64,000 nucleotides of DNA from Diplonema japonicum (Eukaryota; Euglenozoa; Diplonemea; Diplonemida; Diplonemidae). Shown here in pieces: positions 20,847 through 29,450 of the stretch (the stretch's first letter is position 1; each line of letters starts with the position of its first letter). Below the pieces are notes generated by a model that ran no database searches, had not been told where the DNA came from, and saw only the letters and a program-made list of their open reading frames with translations. The position numbers and the translations under genes were made by a program. The DNA is taken from NCBI GenBank assembly GCA_964019335.1, contig OZ025652.1, forward strand, positions 650,677 through 714,676. Reading direction: 5' to 3'.

Positions 20847-23246
20847 TCAGCTGCTCTTGTACTTGGCTGTAACAGCTTCAAGCAGCAAAATGAGTTCCGC
20901 ATGCAACTCGGGATGCTGTGCAGAAGAGAGCGCGGTGTGTCGCGAGGCATCCTGCGTGTGTGTGCGGACGTGACCCCTAACCTTCAAACATACCAATAAC
21001 ACATCGCGAAGCAGAGTGCCTTCAGCAGGTGCAGGTGCAGAGGTAGAAGGAGGTGCAGGCACTGGTGAGGGTGTAGGCGAGGGTGGCTTTGCCGGGGTGC
21101 CATTCAGAAGGTCCATCCTCCTCCTCTTGACCACAGGAAGGACCTCTTTCTTAGCATCGATGACCACACCTGGTGGGTTGCACATTAACGGTGTTGACCT
21201 CTCGGTGTGCAACTGTAGGAACGTCTCAGGTAGCACTGCCTTTTTCGAATGTTTTGCAGTTAACTGTTTTTGTTGTTTGTATTACTTTCACCACCATACC
21301 TCTGCCAGTGACTGCCCCCCTTGACCCACAAGCATGGTGTCGAGCCCAGCAGTCCCAAGGTACTTCTGCGTCCCTTTCACATTGTTCAGGAACACAAACG
21401 CACTCCAACTGTTGTCGTCAAGCTTCGGGAGCTTCAGCGCCGGCGGGCACCAGCTTGTTCCGATCTTCTCATCGTACCGTGACAAACGCCGCATCATCTT
21501 CGTGGCGGCCAGTGCTGCTGTAGGCCCTGTTGCGTGCACCATCCAAGTCATGAACTGTCCCACGAGGATCGTCAGATCAGCAGCAGGGAAGATAGGTAGC
21601 AAAGCAGATGAGATCTCGAAGGCCGACATGGTCGCCCTGTCAGGCGATGCCTCTTTCGCTGCGATGCATGCGTTGATTTTAGTCTTCGCGTGCTTCCATA
21701 TTTGCTTCAGTACCTTTGCAACCTCGTCTTCCTTTGTCTTGAGGGTGAGCACAGGACACGTGCACTCCTGGCGTACTGCAGGACTTGTCAACGTCTGCAC
21801 TGGCTCGCAGCACCCACACCCCTTGTCGCCGTAGGCACCTTCCCACTGGCAGGGCCGCAGTCGCACCACAGCCAGCATGCGTGCTGCGATGACCAGTGCC
21901 TCGTCGTCGCCCTCTGTCTTCTCCGCACCGAGCAGCCCAAGGATCTTCAACCACACTGATTTTCGGCTATGCAGCAACCACTGCAACACCTTCCTTGGCA
22001 ACCGTTCAAGCACGGCAGCATCTTCCACAGTGTTCACAGCCTCCAGTTTTTCCATCAGAGTTTCTTTTGAACCCTCTGGGCACCACAACACCCTCAGTAC
22101 GTGCTTCAACCTTTCTTGCTGATGTTTCTCATTTGCACCCAGCAGCAGCTTCGTTGCAGTTTCCTCAGCACTTGCCTTCCACTTGTCGCCCGACATATGC
22201 CGCATGTACCCCCACACTTCACACGCAACGAGGAAGGATAAGGGCGACCCACTCCCGACAGCGCTATACAAGCACTCCTCTACCGAGTGAAGGTGTATAC
22301 TCGGCATGTGTGTGCAAAAAACGCATATTGCAACGGCGGCCATCGTAGAAACCGGAAGGGAGTCCTCAGCAGGGACAGCGTACGTCATATCTGCTGGGAG
22401 AGCATTGGGTGATGATGGGCTCAAGGCCAGCAGTACGTAGCGCACACACTGTGATGCTAGGAGCGAGGCCTCCTGCGAGTTGGGAGGGTTGAGAAGGATC
22501 CCACAAGCAGCCGAGAATCTCCCGAAGACGGTCAGGGTTTTGTCCGGGGCAAGCAGACCGCGAAGGAATGCCACCTTAGAACCGTGCTTCCACTCAGGTG
22601 CTTCTAGTGAAATTTTGACGCTTGTTTCGAAGACAGTTATACGGGGGCGCCACTGAGTGGTGGTCTCCCACGCGGGGTCAAGGAAGGGGTCCGCGAGCAT
22701 CTTGAGCATGATAAAGGTTCTGCTAAACATGACGGGGGCTGACAGAGCACAACCCGGGAATGATTTCTCGATCGCTACTAACTGCGAAGAGTAGAACCTG
22801 AAGTGCACTAGCACAACGCCTTTCAGAGGTGCCTCGACAAGGGGCTTCGTGCTCAGCAGTGCAATCAGCTTGTCACAGAGCTCGTCCAACTTGCCCATGC
22901 AAAGGGAGATGATAGAGGTGACAGCAGGCCTCAAACTTTCATGAGGATGCCCTGCCGACTCTTTGATTATGTGCTGCAAGCACTTCATCCATAAGTGGTT
23001 CAGTGCCTTCCCATCGGTGCACTTTTCGCAAGCCACTTTCAATGCCTCCAAACAATCCGCAACGTCCTGAGGGCACGCAGCACCCCACTTGATATCCTGT
23101 ATCGCCTCGCTCATCTTCTCAACAGATTTTAGGTCCAGCTCGCCTTCCGTTCCCTTCATCACGCCAATCACTTGCTTCACACTCGCCAGCTCTTCTACTC
23201 CGCGCGTCATGTCCGTGTCCATGTTGGTTAGTGGTGCAATAGGCAT
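20847..23246 (-). CDS. Unknown helical-repeat-like protein (3 exons, 765 aa)
   Basis: Exons are 23246-21300, 21239-20994 and 20951-20847. I do not recognise the family. The first 640 residues are helical and Leu/Ala-rich with a HEAT/ARM-like look. A Cys cluster (CGCCEPVQT...CTCPVL) lies at about 500-525. The tail is Pro/Ser/Thr/Ala-rich after a basic VVKRRRMD segment that could be a nuclear signal. The second intron (42 nt, 20952-20993) has GTATGT and CGCAG ends and is in frame without stops, so a naive reading adds 14 residues. The first intron (60 nt) contains a stop. A nuclear scaffold role is possible but is only a guess. Confidence 0.75.
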
Positions 23247-23340
23247 TACATGTTCACCCCAACTGTGTGTAAATAGTACAAAGAGAAAGAGGAGGAAGTA
23301 AAATTATAACATTAAACTCTTAAGGGACATGTGTAGAGGG

Positions 23341-24447
23341 TTATGCCTTGCCATGGTTCCCAGACTCGCCGTCCCAGGCACAGGACGCGTACCACGGCGT
23401 GTGCTGAAGGGGCATGTTGTTGAACACCTTAGAAAGGGCTGGGAGGCAACTCTGCCTGCGGGCCTTCATGTTCTTCAATTTTTGCAGCGAGTTCGACGAC
23501 TGCGACTCAGGGAATGGGGCAAATGGCGCACGCGCGTAAATAGGCCCCATGCGCGACATATTGGCAACCAGGAAGTTAAAGGCAATGTCGTCGCAGAGGA
23601 GTGAGTCGATCGTCTCGCGAAGCTGCGGTGCGGCAGCGTCGTAAGCTTGCCAGTAGCGCCTGTGGCCCATGAGTGCGCGTGGGAGGGCGATGGAGTAGAC
23701 CTTCCTACCAGAGTCGTCGGTGTGGCGCGGGGAGTAAGCGAAGGTACCGGTCAGCTTCATGCCTGTCCTGCGTTCGGCCTTGTCGATAGCAGCTTGTTGG
23801 TCGGAGTGTGCACGCACATCCACACCAATAAGCCTGTCTGGGGCAGACCGCCAGATGTCGAAGAGGCACCGTGCCCCTCTCGCCTTGACGTTCACGTCAT
23901 CGTCCATGTTCAAGACTGCATCTGTCTTCACGCTGCGCCAGACACGCCACCTGTTGTCGAGCTTGTTAGCTGCCTGCGGCAAGATGCGGAGAGGCACAGA
24001 TGTGGTGTGCGTGAGTGCCTCGATGCTGGCAGGCACCTGCGACGCGTTCCCATTCCAAACAAGAAGTATTTCAGCAGCAATATCCCCCCACCCCTGCACC
24101 TCCTCAATGATGCCCGCTAACCGGTGGAACCTCTCGCTCTTCGGGTATGACATCAGGACTACCGTGAACCGTTCTGTGTCCGAAGGCAGTTTCTGCACCA
24201 CACGAGGGTGATGTGCCTCGCCATGCGTGTGGGTTGCTTGATGGTCCCTCGTTTTTACAAGCTTCTTGTTAACTCTTCTTTCAATCTCTAAATCTAATCG
24301 CAGCCTCTCGAGCTCTTCCTCTTTTACATCCCGCCTCATGCTCCCCTTCACAAGCCCCCATGTCTGCGTCCACAGCAAGATCACCACTACCAGCCAAAGC
24401 GTAATACAAGGGTTCAGCCCATTCCCAGAAGGGGTCTCTTTTGACAT
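23341..24447 (-). CDS. GT64 exostosin-like glycosyltransferase, type II membrane protein (368 aa)
   Basis: A Golgi-type enzyme. A short cytosolic tail is followed by a transmembrane anchor at about residues 14-33 (ITLWLVVVILLWTQTWGLV), a basic/helical stem and a GT64 catalytic domain from about 90. Hallmarks are the opening FTVVLMSYPKSERFHRL, LLVWNG, NKLDNRW and the metal-binding LNMDDDV. GT64 domains transfer N-acetylhexosamine in animal exostosins and also occur as single-domain enzymes in protists and plants. The donor and acceptor cannot be told here. I start at 24447 because TTTTTCAATTCAAG is a good trans-splice acceptor just upstream, which excludes an earlier ATG at 24531. Confidence 0.85.
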   Translation of the reverse strand: MSKETPSGNGLNPCITLWLVVVILLWTQTWGLVKGSMRRDVKEEELERLRLDLEIERRVNKKLVKTRDHQATHTHGEAHHPRVVQKLPSDTERFTVVLMSYPKSERFHRLAGIIEEVQGWGDIAAEILLVWNGNASQVPASIEALTHTTSVPLRILPQAANKLDNRWRVWRSVKTDAVLNMDDDVNVKARGARCLFDIWRSAPDRLIGVDVRAHSDQQAAIDKAERRTGMKLTGTFAYSPRHTDDSGRKVYSIALPRALMGHRRYWQAYDAAAPQLRETIDSLLCDDIAFNFLVANMSRMGPIYARAPFAPFPESQSSNSLQKLKNMKARRQSCLPALSKVFNNMPLQHTPWYASCAWDGESGNHGKA

Positions 24448-24594
24448 CCCCCCAATCTTGAATTGAAAAATAAAAAAAGAAGTGACGTAACAGCATAAAA
24501 CGGAAAGAATATAAATAAAGGCTGTTGACACTATGTGTAAATATGCAACTGAGGGAAGGGGGTAGTGTAACGGGGGTGTTTTTGCTTAAGGTTT

Positions 24595-24906
24595 TCATGC
24601 TGTTTTCTGCCACACGCTCTGTGTGTGGTGGGTGATTGTTTTCTTGTTTTTTTTTTCATTCTCTCCTAGCCATACCGATGCGGCAGCTTCGTTTTTGAAG
24701 CCGAACTCACTGCACGTCCCTATCCTCCACCCCTTGTCGATGTGCTGGGAGAGCGAGGGCCCGTTTTCCACGCGTTGCTGTGTAGCGTTTTACTCCACCC
24801 CATTCGTTCTCCTTTTCCCCCATACTTGAAAACATCTCCTGTGGTCTTTGTTGTCAGCCCTCCACACGGGGATGTGCGCTGTGTTCTGAGACTGGCTGAT
24901 CGGCAT
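24595..24906 (-). CDS. Small three-exon gene, 68-aa protein
   Basis: Too fragmented for an ORF scan but well formed. Exons are 24906-24826, 24777-24676 and 24618-24595, with GTATGG donors, ACACAG acceptors and introns of 48 and 57 nt. All phases agree and the frame ends ...SSVWQKTA then TGA. TTATTTTGTCAG is a clear trans-splice acceptor 18 nt before the ATG. The protein starts MPISQSQNTAHIPVW and has two cysteines (about residues 25 and 48). It has no signal peptide or membrane segment. The 57-nt intron is in frame without a stop. I do not recognise it; a small subunit of a larger complex is plausible. Confidence 0.7.
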
Positions 24907-25040
24907 TGTGGTTCCCCCTTCGTCCTGACAAAATAAATATAGGAAGTAGAATTGAAATAACAGACAACTACTTTTTTTTTTAAAAAGGGCTAAAAGACCC
25001 CTGAGATAAGAAACACTCCCTTTCCCCCTACTTTTTCCTT

Positions 25041-25751
25041 TTATGCTTTGAACATCTCCTTCAGCTCTGTTTGGGAATATTTTTCAGTTGGGCGTAGATT
25101 CTCGAATATAAGCCCTTCTATGGTAGGCAAGATGGGGAATTTTACAGAAGATTTCTTTCCACGACCTGGGTGGGGCCGTCCTGTCTTTGGACAGAAGTAG
25201 TATGTGTCGCCAAATTCACAGGTGCGGCAGGTGACGGAGGGGGGAGGCCGTTCTTTCTGTTGTTGTTGTTCTCGTTCCCTTTCCTTTTCCCGTTGTTCCC
25301 TTTCCCATTTTTGTTGGTCTCGTTCCCTGTCTCTGCGGTCTCTCTCTGCTTTTTCCTTCCATTCCTCTTCTTGTTTATATGAATACCATTGGTCCTTTGT
25401 GTAGCCTCCGTATTGCTGTCTTTCTCTTTCAAGTTTTTCCATTTCCAAGGAACGGGCATCGCTTGATCCCTTTGAACCCCCTTTCCAACCCTTCCCGCCC
25501 TGCGGCGCTGCGCCCTTTTTACCGCCCTTACCTCCTCTGCCACCGCCGCTCGGCATACCCCCATCTTTCTTCGCAATTTCCTGGAACGAAGGAGTTGGAG
25601 GCAGGGGGACACCCAGTCGATGGTTTGCTCTTATTTTGTCAATCCAATCTGACACGGCCCCTCTGTTGTTGGGTTCTAGCCTGTTTTCAAAGAAATCTTC
25701 TATAAGGCTTTTTGCGGAAGCCGGGAGAGTAATGCGCTTTAAGTCATCCAT
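25041..25751 (-). CDS. Unknown charged low-complexity protein, 236 aa
   Basis: Single exon. Residues 1-60 form a compact helical region (LPASAKSLIEDFFENRLEP...). A Gly/Lys-rich linker follows (GGGRGGKGGKKG), then a long Glu/Arg/Lys/Gln helix (about 105-168). A conserved-looking C-terminal module has three cysteines (CRTC...YYFC) and ends SQTELKEMFKA. GGAAACAAAAAACAG before the ATG could be the trans-splice acceptor. The basic linker and the Cys module suggest nucleic-acid or ribonucleoprotein binding, but I cannot name a family. Confidence 0.8.
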   Translation of the reverse strand: MDDLKRITLPASAKSLIEDFFENRLEPNNRGAVSDWIDKIRANHRLGVPLPPTPSFQEIAKKDGGMPSGGGRGGKGGKKGAAPQGGKGWKGGSKGSSDARSLEMEKLERERQQYGGYTKDQWYSYKQEEEWKEKAERDRRDRERDQQKWEREQREKEREREQQQQKERPPPSVTCRTCEFGDTYYFCPKTGRPHPGRGKKSSVKFPILPTIEGLIFENLRPTEKYSQTELKEMFKA

Positions 25752-26299
25752 TATTTCCCCTCCCCTTCACCTGTTTTTTGTTTCCTTTTTTTTCTTTCTT
25801 TTAAAATTCTAATTTGTACTTTGCTAGAATGGTAATCTCACAAAGAAGAAGAAGAAAAAAATACGGATAACAGAAGAAGAAATATTAAGGGGGAAAGAAA
25901 CTAAAAGAAGAAAGAAAAAAGAAAGAAAGAAACAAAAGAGGGAACCTTGAGAGAACGGGGGAGGAAAGACAAAAAAAAAATCATAAAGTGAAAGACCCCC
26001 TTCTGCCCGGTCCCTTCCCCCTTCCTTTGTTAGATGATCCTGTAAAGATCATCATTTTCTCCCCCTTCCTTTTATCCTTTCCCCCAGTTTGCCAGGGGTT
26101 TTTTTTCTTGCTCTTTTAGTTTCTCCTTAAAAGAGTGAATAAGAAAACACACAATAACCTCACGCAACGGGTCCCTTGAACCGCGTATCCCTCACTTTCT
26201 TTCGCTTCCCCCCCCCCCCCCCCCCCCCTCGCAACTCAACCTCTTTACAACACTTTTAAACTAAAAAAAAAGTTTTTTTCCCCATTTTTTTCTTCTTTT
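25752..26299. other. AT-rich spacer
   Basis: Contains A/G tracts, a 21-base C run (26208-26228) and a small inverted repeat (GATGATC...GATCATC, about 26032-26052). An ATGATGA string occurs here on the minus strand, but no box D follows. I see no gene. Confidence 0.6.
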
Positions 26300-27106
26300 T
26301 TACCTCCTGCCCCACAAGAACATGAAGATAAATAAGTACGGAAGAAGAGAAGATATCAAAGGAAGCAGCATAATGAAGAGTGGGATGCAGAGCAACGCGA
26401 GGGTTGGGCTGAGCGAAAGGGGGTTGGGTTGGTGTTGGTGTCGTTGTTGCTGCTGCTGTTGCTGCTGGCGTCGGCGGCGAGGGGGGCCACCGAAATTCAT
26501 GGTGAAGGCAGGGCCGCCACCAAAACTAGTGAAGTGGACACCCCCAGGCATACCGCCACCCATGCCATGCGCACCCATCCCGCCAAACATTTCTCTGAAA
26601 ATGTCCTCCGGATTGAAATCAGTTGGCATCCCTCCACCACCATTCATCCTTTCTGGGTCGCCGCCACTTGCATCATACTGATCTCTTTTCTTTGATAAGG
26701 TATCGTAAGCTTGGGTGACGATCTTAAATGCTTCTTCGCCCCGTTCTTCACGGCACTTGTCAGGGTGCAGACGCATGGCTAATTTTTTGTACGATTTACT
26801 TATCTCGTTTTCCGTTGCCGTTTTGCTCACCGACAGTATTTCGTAATAACATTTTGTCTTCAAGATTCTTTTAATCTCCTGTTTTATCACCACATTGTTG
26901 GTTGTGGGCGCTGCCCGTGGGGGAGACGACGCAGCAGGCTTCGCAGGTGCTTCCACAGGCGTCTCCACCCCACCTTTCAACTCCCCGCTGCGGAGCATCT
27001 TCACTGCACCCACCAAATCGCTTAATTCAAAAAATTTCGACGTATCGATACGAGCCTCTCTCAGCTCCGACATCAACTCCTTTTGGGACATATTTTCAAC
27101 CTCCAT
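26300..27106 (-). CDS. DnaJ (Hsp40) protein of the DNAJB12/14 type, 268 aa
   Basis: A J-domain co-chaperone for Hsp70. The J domain spans about residues 84-147 with the HPD triad in LHPDKCREERG. Before it lie a short helical region and a Pro/Ala linker. After it come Gly/Met/Phe-rich repeats (MFGGMGAHGMGGGMPGG), a Gln/His run and one or two hydrophobic segments at the C-terminus (LALLCIPLFIMLLPLISSLLPYLFIFMFL). That order resembles ER-anchored DNAJB12/14, but the following DUF1977 domain is missing. The final AGGAGGTAAAAA could be a splice donor (AG/GTAAAA) leading to an exon near 26250. That would change only the last residues, and I keep the simple stop. Confidence 0.85.
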   Translation of the reverse strand: MEVENMSQKELMSELREARIDTSKFFELSDLVGAVKMLRSGELKGGVETPVEAPAKPAASSPPRAAPTTNNVVIKQEIKRILKTKCYYEILSVSKTATENEISKSYKKLAMRLHPDKCREERGEEAFKIVTQAYDTLSKKRDQYDASGGDPERMNGGGGMPTDFNPEDIFREMFGGMGAHGMGGGMPGGVHFTSFGGGPAFTMNFGGPPRRRRQQQQQQQQRHQHQPNPLSLSPTLALLCIPLFIMLLPLISSLLPYLFIFMFLWGRR

Positions 27107-27368
27107 TGTTTATTCCTTTTTATTTTCCCCCGTTTTTTTATATCGTGTGATCTGGGTTTTTTTTAACACAAACCCGAGGCACACGTGTTTCCTCCCCCAC
27201 CTTTTTTTTTTTTTTTTTTAAATTGTCTGGAAAAAGTGGGGGGGGGGACAAAAAAAAATATCATTTAAAAAAAAAAGGAAATACATACATCATAGAATAC
27301 TGGTGTTACGGGGGGAGGGACAAAACAAAACAAAAAAACACTTTTTTTTTTTTGTATTTTTTTTTTTT

Positions 27369-28433
27369 TTACAAGATTTTTTTACTTTTCACCCCACGGG
27401 GCGTAATCGCACGGACCCGACGAACTGCAGGGGAGTGTGACGCCCTTGCGGGGGCTGGCGGGGACCTTGATGCAAGGGCAGCACGTGAGAGCCTCACAGG
27501 CACAGGAGAAGTAGATGCAAGCCGAGGTGCTGGAATAGGACTTCTCGCCTGACTAGACAGAAACGCATCGTACGTAGGTGTAGGAAGCCTGACGACATCA
27601 TGGTGGATGGGTGGGGAATGCTGCACTGTCTCCTCAATGCAACACTGTATCCCAATAGACCTGATGGGCCACAGTTCAGAATTCACGTTGAATTCCGCAG
27701 CCCCGGGCATCTTTACTACTTCGGGCTTCGATGTTGTTATCCTGTTTTGTGTGTGGGTTGTTAATAATTTAAAATCATACCTCCCGCCCTGCAGTCGGGA
27801 TGGTGAATACTGCAGAAGCCCCCCGTCAGCTTGGCAGGTGGCGTCGTGTGTCTCAACTCTGCGATCGCTAGAGTTACGCGCTTTTATAATTCTTCGCAAG
27901 CGGGAGTTTTCCATTTCAAGAGACGCTTGTTTTTCTAATTTTCCTTTCTGGTATGTTATCTTGCTCTGCAAGGCTTTGTACAGCTCCGGTTCAGACAGAG
28001 GACCGCTATGGGTGTGGCATAGGATTTCATAAGTTGTGTCAGCGTTTAAAGCAGCTTCAGACATTACAGTGTTGAGGGAGGTGATGAGTGAGGAGATGAG
28101 CTGGGCTTTGCTTTCAAGCTTTTCGTTGTGCGGGGGAGGGGGTTGTTTGTGGCTGTGTTTCATGGGGGTGGCGAGGTGTTGGTATTGGTGCGGGCGGCTT
28201 GAGATCAGAATGCTGTTTAATTTACTAACACCATCGACAGTAGCGCTCATCGAGCTCACCATCTCGTGCACGAGGGCCCGTGTTGAGTCAATCTCGGATG
28301 TCAACCGTTCGTTCTCTTTTTCAACCGCTTCCTTTTCCTCGTTGCATCTTTGCAGTTTTTTAGCAAGCTGGACGCTTAGCTCTCTTATCTCATTGTTTTC
28401 CTCTTTCAGCATTTCACAGTCATTTTCCGGCAT
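27369..28433 (-). CDS. Coiled-coil protein (2 exons, 341 aa)
   Basis: Exons are 28433-27781 and 27741-27369. The 39-nt intron (27742-27780, GTATGAT...AAACAG) lies in phase 2 and is stop-free, so the uninterrupted frame shows 13 extra residues. The first 60 residues are a strong coiled coil (ENNEIRELSVQLAKKLQRC...). Further helices follow at about 105-185. The C-terminal third is Ser/Pro/Arg-rich and disordered, with RSPIPAPRLASTSPVP-type repeats and a basic end (GVKSKKIL). Such architecture is common in cytoskeletal or basal-body proteins. No named family is recognised. Confidence 0.8.
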   Translation of the reverse strand: MPENDCEMLKEENNEIRELSVQLAKKLQRCNEEKEAVEKENERLTSEIDSTRALVHEMVSSMSATVDGVSKLNSILISSRPHQYQHLATPMKHSHKQPPPPHNEKLESKAQLISSLITSLNTVMSEAALNADTTYEILCHTHSGPLSEPELYKALQSKITYQKGKLEKQASLEMENSRLRRIIKARNSSDRRVETHDATCQADGGLLQYSPSRLQGGRYDFKLLTTHTQNRITTSKPEVVKMPGAAEFNVNSELWPIRSIGIQCCIEETVQHSPPIHHDVVRLPTPTYDAFLSSQARSPIPAPRLASTSPVPVRLSRAALASRSPPAPARASHSPAVRRVRAITPRGVKSKKIL

Positions 28434-28510
28434 TTTCCCCCCTTTTTTTTAGAAGTTCGGAGGGAGGGGAAGAAAAAAAAAAATTGAGTTTTTTTTTGTT
28501 TTTTTTTGTT

Positions 28511-28729
28511 TTACGACTCCCCAGATACAACGCGTCTCGATTTCATTATTTCTTGGACCTTTCCCAATCTCTCAGCGGCCTTCCCGGTCACTAGCATCTC
28601 CGGGGTTGGGAATTCGTAGCCCCCTGCCATGGGGCGTTTCAATGTATCCGTTCTAACGTACTTATTGCCACCTCTGTTGTTTAAAAGCTGTTTAGGGGGC
28701 GCCAGCAATGTGGTTGCGCGACGCATCAT
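28511..28729 (-). CDS. Small basic protein, 72 aa, possibly mitochondrial
   Basis: Single exon beginning MMRRATTLLAPPKQLLNN, which resembles a mitochondrial presequence (basic, hydroxylated, few acids). The rest is a short region (KYVRTDTLKRPMAGGYEFPTPEMLVTGK) with no membrane segment. It sits between two other modest genes and has coding-like GC content. Function unknown; a small subunit of a mitochondrial complex would fit its size and start. Confidence 0.65.
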   Translation of the reverse strand: MMRRATTLLAPPKQLLNNRGGNKYVRTDTLKRPMAGGYEFPTPEMLVTGKAAERLGKVQEIMKSRRVVSGES

Positions 28730-28898
28730 GTTTCTTCCCTTTTTTCTTCTTCTTTTTTTTTTTTTTTTTCCTTTCTTCCGCGCAAGAAGGGGGAAAAAAA
28801 AGAAGAAGAAAAAAAACTGTGCACTTCAACACACGGTGGAAAGTGAGATATAGGACACTTTTTTTTGGGGGGAATAAAAAAATAAAAAATAAAAATAA

Positions 28899-29450
28899 TC
28901 AATTTTTCTGATTTGGAATTCCCTGAGGACCACTATACGTTGGGTTAGGGGGTGCTTGCATTACCGCCCCACCTTGTGCCATGTAGTCCTGTTTTTTTTT
29001 TTTTTTTTTTTTTTCTTCCCCTTTTCCCCCCCCAAAAAAAAATACCTTTCGCCAACTGTCTCCCCGTTCTCTGAGTTGTTGGTTCGATTCGTTCAAGCTT
29101 CGCTCTCGGAGGTACCAAGCTAGACCAAACGTAACAGGGAACGTCCATAGTGTGCCCACCAAAGCCCTTCGCAACATTTCACTTACATGATATAATTTAT
29201 TGTGGACTGGTGAACGAAAGAAGAACCACAACCCGTAGCACGACCCCATGCACCCCGACGCATTCAGGGAGTGATACACCGCTGGGTTCTCCCAAGCGTG
29301 CTTCCGCGACATCATGGTACCGAAATTAAACCCCTCTGTCGTGTTGTTTTGATATCCATAGAATGCACCCCCCATTTCTTGTTTTTTTTTTTCCAGCACT
29401 TCTCTTTGGTGCTCCAGCTGCCTTAACTCATCATCGCCTGCTCTGCTCAT
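28899..29450 (-). CDS. Unknown membrane protein, 164 aa (2 exons)
   Basis: Exons are 29450-29046 and 28988-28899. The 57-nt intron (28989-29045) is in frame without a stop and would otherwise add a Gly/Lys run. The protein starts MSRAGDDELRQLEHQ with a short coiled coil. It has a hydrophobic Cys-containing patch (SGCMGSCYGLWFFF) and one transmembrane helix (ALVGTLWTFPVTFGLAWYL, about 108-127), then a polar helix and a Pro/Asn-rich tail. The size and topology would suit an accessory subunit of a respiratory complex, but no family is recognised. Start chosen at the ATG with coding-like sequence after it. Confidence 0.7.
   Translation of the reverse strand: MSRAGDDELRQLEHQREVLEKKKQEMGGAFYGYQNNTTEGFNFGTMMSRKHAWENPAVYHSLNASGCMGSCYGLWFFFRSPVHNKLYHVSEMLRRALVGTLWTFPVTFGLAWYLRERSLNESNQQLRERGDSWRKVFFFGGGKGEEKKKKKKKQDYMAQGGAVMQAPPNPTYSGPQGIPNQKN

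Noticed and set aside
26046-26056. ATGATGA on the minus strand as box C
   Set aside because: No CTGA within 150 nt downstream; only a small inverted repeat is present.
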